NCBI RefSeq assembly: GCF_026340565.1
Contig: NZ_JAPEPB010000001.1
Span: 5,308,501-5,372,500, forward strand
DNA length: 64,000 nt
Origin: Kitasatospora sp. NBC_01287
Lineage (GTDB): Bacteria; Actinomycetota; Actinomycetes; Streptomycetales; Streptomycetaceae
Reading direction: 5' to 3'
Part shown: in pieces, positions 15,600-22,463 of the stretch
How positions within the stretch are numbered: the first letter of the stretch is position 1
Layout of the letters: each line of letters opens with the position of its first letter
Made by a program: the position numbers and the translations under genes
The notes under the pieces: generated by a model
Databases searched by the model: none
Told to the model about the DNA's origin: nothing
Seen by the model: only the letters and a program-made list of their open reading frames with translations

Positions 15600-17254
15600 G
15601 CCCCACCAACACCGCCGACCGCTCCGGACGCTGCACCTTCCTCGGTGCCGGTCCCGGCGACCCCGGTCTGCTCACGCTGCGCGCGGTCGAGGTGCTGGCC
15701 TCGGCCGACCTGCTGATCGCCGATCCGCTCACCGCCGGCGCCGTGCGCAGCCACTGCCCCACGGACGTCCAGGTGCACACGCCGGCCGTCGCCGACGGCG
15801 CGGGCGCCTCGATCGACATCGGCGGTGGCGACGCCGCCTCGCTCGCCCGGCTGATCGCCGAGGCGATCGAGGCCGGCAAGCACGTGGTCCGCACCGTCGA
15901 CGGCGACCCGGGCCTGGACGGCCGGGCGGCCGAGGAGATGCTGCTCTGCGCCAAGGCCGGCACCGCCTTCGAGGTGATCCCGGGCGTGGCCCAGTCGGTC
16001 GGCGTCCCCGCCTACGCGGGCGTCCCGCTGCGCGGCAGCAACGGCGCCGACGTGCGCTTCGTGGACGGCTCGGCGCTGCTGGCCGGCGCCGTGCTGGACC
16101 TCGGCGTGCCCGAGACCACCCTGGTGGTGCGCACCACCCTGGGCCAGCTGCCCGCCACCGCCGCCGCGCTGGTCACCCACGGCCGCAAGCCGGACGCCGC
16201 GCTCTGCGCCACGCTCTCGGGCACCACCACCCGCCAGCGCACCTTCACCTCCACGCTGGCCACCATCGCGGCCGACCTGAAGGCGGCCCGGGTGCTGCCC
16301 TCGCCGGTCTCCGCCCCGGTGGACCCGGCCACCTCGGTGATAGCCGTGGTCGGCGACCAGGTCGCGCACCGCGACTCGCACTCCTGGTTCGAGACCAAGC
16401 CGCTCTTCGGCTGGAACGTCCTGGTGCCGCGGACCAAGGAGCAGGCCACCGGCCTCTCCGAGCAGCTGCGCTCCTACGGCGCGGTCCCGCAGGAGGTGCC
16501 GACCATCGCGGTCGAGCCGCCGCGCACCCCGCAGCAGATGGAGCGGGCGATCAAGGGCCTGGTCACCGGTCGCTACGAGTGGATCGCCTTCACCTCGGTC
16601 AACGCGGTGCGCGCGGTGCGCGAGAAGTTCGAGGAGTACGGCCTGGACGCCCGGGCGTTCGCCGGGATCAAGGTCGCGGCGGTGGGCGAGACCACCGCCA
16701 AGGCGCTGGTGGACTTCGGCGTGAAGCCCGACCTGGTGCCCAGTGGCGAGCAGTCCGCGGCCGGCCTGCTGGAGGACTGGCCGCCGTTCGACCCGGTCTT
16801 CGACCCGATCGACCGGGTGCTGCTGCCGCGCGCCGACATCGCCACCGAGACCCTGGTGGCCGGCCTGGTCGAGCTCGGCTGGGAGGTGGACGACGTGACG
16901 GCCTACCGGACCGTGCGCGCCTCGCCGCCGCCGGCCGAGACCCGCGAGGCGATCAAGGGCGGCGGTTTCGACGCGGTGCTCTTCACCTCGTCCTCGACCG
17001 TGCGCAACCTGGTCGGCATCGCCGGCAAGCCGCACAACGTCACGATCATCGCCTGCATCGGCCCGGCCACCGCCAAGACCGCCGAGGAGCACGGCCTGCG
17101 GGTGGACGTGATGGCCCCCGCGCCGTCCGCCTCCGCGCTGGCCCAGGCGCTGGCCGAGTTCGGCGCGGGCCGCCGGGACGCCGCCACCTCGGCCGGCGAG
17201 CCGGTCTACCGGCCCAGCGAGCGCCGCCCCGGTTCGCGCCGCAAGGCGCGCTGA
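15596..17254 (+). CDS. hemD: Uroporphyrinogen-III synthase fused to a divergent uroporphyrinogen-III methyltransferase domain
   Basis: The C-terminal half (about residues 260-520) is uroporphyrinogen-III synthase, which closes hydroxymethylbilane with inversion of ring D. It shows NVLVPRTKEQATGLSEQL, WIAFTSVNAVRAV, LLPRADIATETL and DAVLFTSSSTVRNLVG. The N-terminal half has the tetrapyrrole methylase fold with the entry motif FLGAGPGDPGLLTLRAVE. However, the usual GGDPFVFGRGGEE segment is reduced to VDGDPGLDGRAAEE, so S-adenosylmethionine or substrate binding may be altered. The fusion itself is normal for streptomycetes. The ATG at 15596 overlaps the hemC stop, and hemB follows after 14 bases. 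Confidence 0.92.
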   Translation: MSPTNTADRSGRCTFLGAGPGDPGLLTLRAVEVLASADLLIADPLTAGAVRSHCPTDVQVHTPAVADGAGASIDIGGGDAASLARLIAEAIEAGKHVVRTVDGDPGLDGRAAEEMLLCAKAGTAFEVIPGVAQSVGVPAYAGVPLRGSNGADVRFVDGSALLAGAVLDLGVPETTLVVRTTLGQLPATAAALVTHGRKPDAALCATLSGTTTRQRTFTSTLATIAADLKAARVLPSPVSAPVDPATSVIAVVGDQVAHRDSHSWFETKPLFGWNVLVPRTKEQATGLSEQLRSYGAVPQEVPTIAVEPPRTPQQMERAIKGLVTGRYEWIAFTSVNAVRAVREKFEEYGLDARAFAGIKVAAVGETTAKALVDFGVKPDLVPSGEQSAAGLLEDWPPFDPVFDPIDRVLLPRADIATETLVAGLVELGWEVDDVTAYRTVRASPPPAETREAIKGGGFDAVLFTSSSTVRNLVGIAGKPHNVTIIACIGPATAKTAEEHGLRVDVMAPAPSASALAQALAEFGAGRRDAATSAGEPVYRPSERRPGSRRKAR

Positions 17255-17268
17255 CCACTGGAGGAGTC

Positions 17269-18246
17269 TTGTCCTACCCTGCCATCCGCCCCCGCCGGCT
17301 GCGCACCACCCCCGCGGTGCGCCGCCTGGTGGCGGAGACCCGGCTGCACCCGGCCGAGTTCATCCTGCCGGCCTTCGTGCGGGAGGGCATCAGCGAGCCG
17401 GTGCCGGTGAGTTCGATGCCGGGCGTGGTCCAGCACACCCGCGACACGCTGCGCAAGGCGGCGGTCGAGGCGGCCGAGGCCGGTGTCGGCGGCATCATGC
17501 TCTTCGGCGTGCCGCGGACCAAGGACGCGGTGGGCTCGCAGGGCACGGACCCGGACGGCATCCTGCAGCTGGCGATCCGCGACGTGGTCGCCGAGGTCGG
17601 CGAGCAGCTGGTCGTGATGTCCGACCTCTGCCTGGACGAGTTCACCGACCACGGGCACTGCGGGGTGCTCGCGGCGGACGGCAGCGTGGACAACGACGCG
17701 ACGCTGGCCCGCTACGCCGAGATGGCCGTGGTGCAGGCCGAGGCCGGGGTCCACATGGTCGGCCCGTCCGGGATGATGGACGGTCAGGTCGGCGTGGTCC
17801 GCCGGGCGCTGGACGCGGCGGGTCACCAGGACGTCGCGGTGCTCGCCTACACGGCCAAGTACGCCTCCGCGCTCTACGGCCCGTTCCGGGAGGCGGTCGA
17901 CTCCTCGCTCAAGGGCGATCGCAAGACCTACCAGCAGGACCTGGCCAACGCCCGCGAGGCGCTGCGCGAGCTGGAGCTCGACCTCGCCGAGGGGGCCGAC
18001 CTGGTGATGGTCAAGCCGGCCATGCCCTGCCTGGACATCCTGCGGCAGGTCGCCGACCGCTCGCCGGTGCCGGTGGTGGCCTATCAGATCTCGGGTGAGT
18101 ACTCGATGGTCGAGGCCGCGGCGGCGAACGGCTGGATCGAGCGGGAGCGGACCATCATGGAGTCCCTCACCTCGATCCGCCGGGCCGGCGCCGAGCAGAT
18201 CCTCACCTACTGGGCCGTCGAGGCCGCCCGGCTGCTCCGCCGCTGA
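17269..18246 (+). CDS. hemB: Delta-aminolevulinate dehydratase (porphobilinogen synthase)
   Basis: HemB condenses two 5-aminolevulinates into porphobilinogen. The 325-residue protein has the two active-site lysines in AYTAKYASALYGPFREA and LVMVKPAMPCLDI, plus the segment SDLCLDEFTDHGHCG in the metal-binding position. That segment keeps Cys at two positions but is not the full three-Cys zinc site. The start is a TTG at 17269 with a strong GGAGGAG site 4 bases upstream. It is the last gene of the rex-hemACDB operon and is followed by a perfect hairpin terminator. Confidence 0.95.
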   Translation: MSYPAIRPRRLRTTPAVRRLVAETRLHPAEFILPAFVREGISEPVPVSSMPGVVQHTRDTLRKAAVEAAEAGVGGIMLFGVPRTKDAVGSQGTDPDGILQLAIRDVVAEVGEQLVVMSDLCLDEFTDHGHCGVLAADGSVDNDATLARYAEMAVVQAEAGVHMVGPSGMMDGQVGVVRRALDAAGHQDVAVLAYTAKYASALYGPFREAVDSSLKGDRKTYQQDLANAREALRELELDLAEGADLVMVKPAMPCLDILRQVADRSPVPVVAYQISGEYSMVEAAAANGWIERERTIMESLTSIRRAGAEQILTYWAVEAARLLRR

Positions 18247-18265
18247 GCAGGCCTCAGGAGAGGTG

Positions 18266-18304
18266 ACCGAGGGGGCGTCAGCACTGTGCTGACGCCCCCT
18301 CGGT
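18266..18304. terminator. Bidirectional terminator after hemB
   Basis: Perfect 18-bp arms (18266-18283 and 18287-18304) enclose a CTG loop. The hairpin lies between the hemB stop and the convergent small secreted protein gene. Confidence 0.9.
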
Positions 18305-18314
18305 GCTGCCCGGC

Positions 18315-18590
18315 TCAGGCGTGGTGGTGCCAGCCGTCGATCTCGACCTGGCCGCTGCCCTCGCCGCCGGTGGCGGTGTCGGTCGCCCAGCGGGCGCCCT
18401 CGAAGCAGGTGTGGACGTGGTCGGTGCCCGCCCAGCCGTCGTGCCAGCCGGCCGCGAAGACCGGGGCGGCGCTGACCACGCCGCCGCCGCTGCCACCGGT
18501 GGAGACATGGGCGTAGGCGGGAGCGGCGATACCGGCGATCATCAGCGCGCCGGCCGCGACGGCGGCGGCCCTGCCCAGCATTCTCTGCAT
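18315..18590 (-). CDS. Small secreted protein of unknown function
   Basis: I do not recognise this 91-residue protein. From the ATG at 18590 it begins MQRMLGRAAAVAAGALMIAG and has a clear signal peptide with cleavage predicted after APAYA (residue 27). The mature part is about 64 residues, Gly-rich, with the segment AGWHDGWAGTDHVHTCFEGA containing a single Cys. It ends with GWHHHA. The many His residues could bind metal, but that is only a suggestion. It is the first gene of the cell-surface cluster that contains the rodlins and chaplins, separated from hemB by a terminator. A 20-bp tandem repeat lies 110-147 bases upstream of its start. Confidence 0.75.
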   Translation of the reverse strand: MQRMLGRAAAVAAGALMIAGIAAPAYAHVSTGGSGGGVVSAAPVFAAGWHDGWAGTDHVHTCFEGARWATDTATGGEGSGQVEIDGWHHHA

Positions 18591-18699
18591 GAGGTCGGTC
18601 CTCTCTGTCGGAGGCGGACGCCCGGGGGAGCGGCCGCCCACTGTTACTCACATGACTGCGGGGCCGAGGGAGGCGTGCTCCCCAGGCCCCGCCGGGTCG

Positions 18700-18737
18700 T
18701 GCTCTGGAGGGTCAGGTACTGCTCTGGAGGGTCAGGT
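18700..18737. repeat. Two 18-bp direct repeats, 20 bp apart
   Basis: TGCTCTGGAGGGTCAGGT occurs at 18700-18717 and again at 18720-18737, an exact tandem copy with a two-base spacer. The 20-bp period is about two helical turns. It lies between the small secreted protein and the rodlin pair, in the promoter region of the former. Confidence 0.8.
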
Positions 18738-18766
18738 CGGTCTCAGGTGCGGTCCGTGGACTGCTC

Positions 18767-18796
18767 GGCGGACCGGTCGGGGCCGGCCGGTCCGCC
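18767..18796 (-). terminator. Terminator downstream of the rodlin pair
   Basis: Perfect 10-bp arms GGCGGACCGG (18767-18776) and CCGGTCCGCC (18787-18796) flank a 10-base loop, 17 bases beyond the stop of the downstream rodlin gene. Confidence 0.6.
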
Positions 18797-18812
18797 CGTG
18801 TGAGGGGCTGGA

Positions 18813-19151
18813 TCAGCCGATCAGGTGCGACAGCGCGCCGTCACCGTTGCTCTGGGTGGTCTGGCCCACGTTGCAGATCTGGTGCTGCTGCTGGTTGAGG
18901 ACCGGGATGTCCGCCTGGACGGGGATCAGGCCGACCTGGACGTGGTGGACCTCGGGCAGGCAGATGTTCGGGTTGTCCAGGGTGTGGAAGTTCGGGCTGT
19001 GGTCGCCGTGGGTGCCGGTCGCGTTGGTGCCGCCGTTGCCCTGAACGGAGGCGGCCGAGCCGTCCGCGTCGCCGATCGCCATGGAGGGCGCGGCGGACAT
19101 CGCGATGGCGGCGGTGGCCAGGCCGGCGGTGGCGAGAACCTTCTTCAGCAT
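18813..19151 (-). CDS. Rodlin (distal gene of a tandem pair)
   Basis: Rodlins are secreted proteins that, with chaplins, form the paired-rodlet layer on aerial hyphae and spores. The 112-residue product has a signal peptide ending APSMA, then AIGDADGSAASVQGNGG. The rodlin-type core ICLPEVHHVQVGLIPVQADI is followed by the second Cys in QICNVGQTTQSNGDGALSHL. The two Cys and the repeated VGL/IPVQ pattern match known RdlA/RdlB. It is about 77 percent identical by eye to the neighbouring rodlin, so the pair arose by duplication. It lies 65 bases downstream of that gene and is probably in the same transcript. I do not assign A or B. Confidence 0.88.
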   Translation of the reverse strand: MLKKVLATAGLATAAIAMSAAPSMAIGDADGSAASVQGNGGTNATGTHGDHSPNFHTLDNPNICLPEVHHVQVGLIPVQADIPVLNQQQHQICNVGQTTQSNGDGALSHLIG

Positions 19152-19216
19152 GGGGTGCTCTCTCTACTGCGGTGGAGTTACTACGGGATGGTGGAGCGGG
19201 TGGAACCGGGGGACCG

Positions 19217-19555
19217 TCAGCCGATCAGGTGCGAGGCGACGCCGTCACCGTTCGACTGGGTCGGCTGGCCGACGTTGCAGACCTGGTGGATCTGCTGGTT
19301 GCCGACCGGGATGTCCGCCTGGACCGGCACCAGGCCGACCTGGACGTGGTGGATCTCGGGCAGGCAGATGTTCGCGTTGTCCAGGAAGTGGAAGTTCGGG
19401 CTGTGGTCGCCCCACGTCCCGGTGTTGTTGGTACCGCCGTTGCCCTGCAGCGAGGCGCCGGAGCCGTCCGCGTTGCCGATCGCCATCGCCGGGGTCACGC
19501 CGGCGGCAACAGCCGCGGCCACCAGGCCGACGGTGGCCAGGGTCTTCTTGATCAT
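19217..19555 (-). CDS. Rodlin (proximal gene of a tandem pair)
   Basis: This second rodlin is 112 residues with signal peptide MIKKTLATVGLVAAAVAAG ending TPAMA. The mature protein has the core ICLPEIHHVQVGLVPVQADI and the C-terminal QVCNVGQPTQSNGDGVASHL. It is exported and expected to assemble with chaplins on the aerial surface. It starts at an ATG with a good AGAGAGGAA site. A sigma BldN-like promoter lies 50-78 bases upstream. In S. coelicolor the two rodlin genes are, from memory, divergent; here they are head-to-tail, so they can share this promoter. Confidence 0.9.
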   Translation of the reverse strand: MIKKTLATVGLVAAAVAAGVTPAMAIGNADGSGASLQGNGGTNNTGTWGDHSPNFHFLDNANICLPEIHHVQVGLVPVQADIPVGNQQIHQVCNVGQPTQSNGDGVASHLIG

Positions 19556-19987
19556 GGGAATTCCTCTCTGGATTGCTCGTCCGCTGCGTCTGGGTGCAAT
19601 CCGTTCAACGAATTGACCTGGTCTGCGGTCACCATGACTTTTGCGGCGTATTCAGGAATGCGATCACATCCGGCAGGGATCTCCGGCTGATCCTCGACTG
19701 CGGAGCGAGTGGGCGGCCGATCCGGCCGCCGTCGCGCTCGTTGTGCGGTGACACCGGTATCAAAGAACGGCGGCCGGGAAAGTTACGCGAGGCGTGCCGG
19801 GAAAAATTCGGTACGACCTGTTCGCCCGGCGTGTCGGTGCTATTAATAGCCCGTTCTGGCTAAGTCGTGCCCACTCATTCGGCGTCGGGTCGTTGAAGCA
19901 GATCGACCCCGGTTGTCTTCGTCGGCCTGTCCGCGCGGCGCCGGGGCCGTTGCCCCACTGCCTCACGAGATCGGATCAGGAACGACG
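19556..19987. promoter_or_regulatory. Divergent promoter region between the rodlins and a secreted-protein gene
   Basis: No gene is supported in these 432 bases. Besides the rodlin promoter, it holds a perfect AT-rich 12-bp palindrome GCTATTAATAGC at 19839-19850, and a plus-strand CGTTGA at 19891-19896 about 92 bases before the secreted-protein gene. No convincing -35 partners the latter. The region is notably less GC-rich than its surroundings, as expected for regulated promoters. Confidence 0.45.
19605..19633 (-). promoter_or_regulatory. Sigma BldN-like promoter of the rodlin pair
   Basis: On the minus strand, GGTGAC (19628-19633) and CGTTGA (19605-19610) are separated by 17 bases. The -10 matches the recalled sigma BldN consensus exactly, and the -35 differs by one or two bases from CGTAAC. 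It is 50 bases from the rodlin start. Confidence 0.6.
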
Positions 19988-20668
19988 ATGAAGCTCTCCA
20001 AGCGGACCGGTGTACTGCTGCTGGCGGTCGGCGCCTCGGCCATCGCGGGCCAGGGCGCGGCCGCGGCGGCCGGTGCCAAGCCGATGACGCCCACCGAGGT
20101 GAAGGCCGTGGAGGACCAACTGGCCACCAAGAGCGTGCCGCTGCGGGTGCCGTTGGGGACGGTCACCGGGCAGGCGCCGATGCTCGACGGACTGGGCGGC
20201 GACGTCACCGGCAGCCTGCCGGCCTCGCCGGTGCAGCCGCCCACGTCGATCGGGCAGGGTGCGCACGAGGTGGTGCCGGACAAGGTGGTGCCGCCGCTCA
20301 ACTTCAGCAAGGTCGGCCCCAGCCTGGACACCAACGTCCCGGTGCCCGCGCTCGCCGACGGGGTGCGGCCGGGCACGCTGGGCCTGGACGCGCCGCAGGC
20401 CCCGCTGAAGGCGGTCGGCCCGGCGGTCGGCCTGGGCCACCCGCTGAACTTCGTGCAGGGCCCCGACGGCGGGTTGAAGGACGGCGACCTGGCGCCCGGC
20501 GACCTGGACCCGCGGATCCTGCCCGGCGCGGTCTCGGCGGTGCCGGGGGCCAGTGCCAGCCTCGGCGGCCCGGACAAGCACACCTCGGTGACCCAGGCGG
20601 CGCAGAACCTGCTGGCCACCACCATGGCGGCCACCGACGAGGCGATGGGCAACGACTCCCAGGCCTGA
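19988..20668 (+). CDS. Secreted Pro/Gly/Leu-rich protein of unknown function
   Basis: I do not recognise this 226-residue protein. It starts at the ATG at 19988 (AGGA upstream) with a signal peptide MKLSKRTGVLLLAVGASAIA and predicted cleavage near AAAAAGA. The mature part has few charged residues, no Cys and many short Pro/Gly/Val/Leu motifs (LRVPLGTVTGQ, DVTGSLPASPVQPP, VVPPLNFSKVGPSLD). This suggests an extended or beta-rich surface protein. It lies in the rodlin/chaplin cluster, facing a second secreted protein gene with which it shares a large terminator and a VTGSL motif. A role in the aerial coat is inferred only from location. Confidence 0.75.
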   Translation: MKLSKRTGVLLLAVGASAIAGQGAAAAAGAKPMTPTEVKAVEDQLATKSVPLRVPLGTVTGQAPMLDGLGGDVTGSLPASPVQPPTSIGQGAHEVVPDKVVPPLNFSKVGPSLDTNVPVPALADGVRPGTLGLDAPQAPLKAVGPAVGLGHPLNFVQGPDGGLKDGDLAPGDLDPRILPGAVSAVPGASASLGGPDKHTSVTQAAQNLLATTMAATDEAMGNDSQA

Positions 20669-20674
20669 GGCCGT

Positions 20675-20736
20675 CCCCCGAGCAGGGTCCAGGCCCGGTG
20701 CGAACGCACGCACCGGGCCTGGACGCTGCTCGGGGG
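20675..20736. terminator. Large bidirectional hairpin between two convergent secreted-protein genes
   Basis: An 11-bp outer stem (20675-20685 with 20726-20736) and a 16-bp inner stem (20687-20702 with 20709-20724) are separated by a single G-G mismatch. They close a six-base loop. Confidence 0.9.
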
Positions 20737-20757
20737 CGGCAGCGGCCCCGGGCCGGG

Positions 20758-21135
20758 TCAGCTGCCCGGCACGGCGCCCATCAGCAGGCCCAGTCCCGGC
20801 AGGTCCTTGGCGCCCCCGCCGTCGCTGAGCGAGCCGGTGACGGCCGTGGAGCTGACCGGCCGCATGCCCGGGTTGTCCGGCTCGACCGCGACCGCGTTGT
20901 TGAGCGGGTCGGCGGCGGACTGGGCGAACGGGTCCAGCCGCAGGTCCTTGACCGGCCCGGTGACGTAGCCGGTGGTGCTGCCCAGCGCGCCGAGCGCCGG
21001 GCCGACCCGGGTCGGCTGCAGCTGGGCGGTGGGCTCTGCGGCGGCGGCCGCGACGGCGGCGCCGGCGGCAGCCGGCGTGAGCAGCAGCGCGGCCCCCAGC
21101 GCGGCCAGCGCGCCGCTGGTGGTGGTGAGGCTCAA
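20758..21135 (-). CDS. Small secreted protein of unknown function, convergent with its neighbour
   Basis: This is a 125-residue product from a TTG at 21135 with AAGGA upstream. The start MSLTTTSGALAALGAALLLT leads into an Ala-rich signal peptide ending about residue 33. The mature part of about 90 residues has no Cys and includes RVGPALGALGSTTGYVTGPV, DLRLDPFAQSAADPLNNAV and AVTGSLSDGG. The TGYVTGP and VTGSL motifs recall TVTGQ and VTGSL in the convergent secreted protein, so the two may be distant relatives. The arrangement inside a rodlin/chaplin cluster suggests a cell-surface role. I do not recognise the family. Confidence 0.7.
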   Translation of the reverse strand: MSLTTTSGALAALGAALLLTPAAAGAAVAAAAAEPTAQLQPTRVGPALGALGSTTGYVTGPVKDLRLDPFAQSAADPLNNAVAVEPDNPGMRPVSSTAVTGSLSDGGGAKDLPGLGLLMGAVPGS

Positions 21136-21191
21136 CGGGGGTCCTTCCCCTGGGTCCGGAGCGGCGCCGCGCGGGCGGCGCCGGGAGACGA

Positions 21192-21227
21192 CGCCGGCCC
21201 CCGGACGGAGAGGTCCGGGGGCCGGCG
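21192..21227 (-). terminator. Terminator downstream of a chaplin pair
   Basis: Perfect 15-bp arms (21192-21206 and 21213-21227) enclose a GGAGAG loop, 19 bases beyond the chaplin stop at 21247. Confidence 0.8.
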
Positions 21228-21246
21228 GTCACATGACGGGCGCTGC

Positions 21247-21513
21247 TCAGCAGTCGTCGTCGTGGTGGTGCTCGGGCTCGGCGTTGACGCAGGTGTTGCC
21301 GAAGGCGGGGTTGAGCAGGCCGACCACGTTCACCGAGTTGCCGCAGAGGTTGACCGGGATGTGCACCGGGACCTGGACGGCGTTGCCGGAGCCGACGCCG
21401 GCCGAGTGCGCGGCCACGCCCTCGGCACCCGCGCTGGCGTTGGCCGCACCGGCCGCGCCGAGCACCAGGCCCGCGGCGGCGGTGGTGAGGATGGCGATCT
21501 TCTTGGTCTGCAT
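21247..21513 (-). CDS. Short chaplin with a His/Asp/Cys-rich C-terminal tail
   Basis: This is an 88-residue secreted amphipathic coat protein. The signal peptide ends at GAANA (about residue 26), followed by a single chaplin domain: GNAVQVPVHIPVNLCGNSVN, then VVGLLNPAFGNTCVN, with the two conserved Cys. Short chaplins normally stop here; this one continues with AEPEHHHDDDC. The extra tail adds three His, three Asp and a third Cys, suggesting metal binding or cross-linking. It lies 34 bases downstream of another chaplin gene on the same strand and is probably co-transcribed with it, ending at a strong terminator. Confidence 0.92.
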   Translation of the reverse strand: MQTKKIAILTTAAAGLVLGAAGAANASAGAEGVAAHSAGVGSGNAVQVPVHIPVNLCGNSVNVVGLLNPAFGNTCVNAEPEHHHDDDC

Positions 21514-21547
21514 GGAAATCTCCAGTTCAGCTACGGCGGGGGCTTGC

Positions 21548-21790
21548 TCAGCCGTGGTTCAGGCAGGTGTTGCCGAAGGCGGGGTTGAGCAGGCCGACCA
21601 CGTCGACCGTGTTGCCGCAGAGGTTGACCGGGACGTGCACCGGGACCTGGACCAGGTTGCCGGAGAGCACGCCGGGCGAACCGGCCGCGACGCCCTGGGC
21701 GCCCGAGCTGGCGTTGGCGGCACCGGCACCGGCGAGCAGCAGGCCCGCGGCGGCGGCGGACAGGACGACGGTCTTCGAGAACTTGCGCAT
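21548..21790 (-). CDS. Short chaplin
   Basis: This 80-residue secreted chaplin has signal peptide MRKFSKTVVLSAAAAGLLLA ending at AANA. The mature domain SSGAQGVAAGSPGVLSGNLV leads into VPVHVPVNLCGNTVDVVGLL and NPAFGNTCLNHG, with the two conserved Cys. These small proteins form amyloid-like films that lower surface tension and coat aerial hyphae. I chose the ATG at 21790; a longer reading to 21856 adds residues unlike a signal peptide. The upstream 180 bases show no clear BldN-type promoter. Confidence 0.92.
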   Translation of the reverse strand: MRKFSKTVVLSAAAAGLLLAGAGAANASSGAQGVAAGSPGVLSGNLVQVPVHVPVNLCGNTVDVVGLLNPAFGNTCLNHG

Positions 21791-21970
21791 GGGGGTAATC
21801 CTCCGTTGGTTTTCCGGGGCCTTCGCCGCAGTTGCGGTCGAGGCCTTCCGGCGCATCGGGCGAAACAGGAAAGGTGATCGGAAGGTTCCGGTCGGCTGCC
21901 CGGAATCACTCGGGCGGGCGAAAAGGCGGTGAGCTCGCCGCGGCCCCGGACCGGAATGCCGTTCCGATCG

Positions 21971-22210
21971 TCAGTGGTTGACGCAGGTGTTGCCGAAGGC
22001 CGGGTTCAGCAGGCCGATCACATCGACACTGTTGCCGCACAGGTTGACCGGGACGTGCACCGGAATCTGCACCAGGTTGCCGGAGAGCACACCGGGCGAA
22101 CCGGCCGCGACACCCTCGGCACCGGCGTGGGCGGAGGCGGCGGACGCGCCGCCCAGGATCAGGGCAGCGGCGGCGGCCGCGCCGAACGCGCCGTGGACGA
22201 GCTTGCGCAT
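21971..22210 (-). CDS. Short chaplin
   Basis: This 79-residue secreted chaplin has signal peptide MRKLVHGAFGAAAAAALILG ending at ASA. The mature protein contains HAGAEGVAAGSPGVLSGNLV, then IPVHVPVNLCGNSVDVIGLL and NPAFGNTCVNH. The two Cys at the standard spacing and the GN repeats place it with the short chaplins (ChpD-H type). The start at 22210 has AGAAAGAGAA upstream. It is divergent from the fourth chaplin gene across 253 bases, a possible shared regulatory region. Transcription runs towards the other two minus-strand chaplins, 180 bases away. Confidence 0.92.
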   Translation of the reverse strand: MRKLVHGAFGAAAAAALILGGASAASAHAGAEGVAAGSPGVLSGNLVQIPVHVPVNLCGNSVDVIGLLNPAFGNTCVNH

Positions 22211-22394
22211 GACGGATTCTCTTTCTGCCTACGGTTGCTGACGGTGTGAAGCGGCTTCCCGAGCTAGAACGACCGGCGTCCCGGGCGGAAACGGGCGGGT
22301 GGCGGGATCGTCGGTGGGATCACCCGATCGCCTGGCGGCACGGGGCGGCGGGCCGGCGCAGGTGCGTACGAACGGGTGATTCAGGATTGGAAGC

Positions 22395-22422
22395 CGCAAC
22401 CAGGTGGCAAAGGGGTCGTTGC
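22395..22422 (+). promoter_or_regulatory. Sigma BldN-like promoter of the plus-strand chaplin
   Basis: CGCAAC (22395-22400) and CGTTGC (22417-22422) are separated by 16 bases, similar in both hexamers to the rsbN promoter. The chaplin ATG is 41 bases downstream. Confidence 0.5.
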
Positions 22423-22463
22423 TGATCATGCACGCATCGTGCTCAGCAACAAGGAGACTCAAT

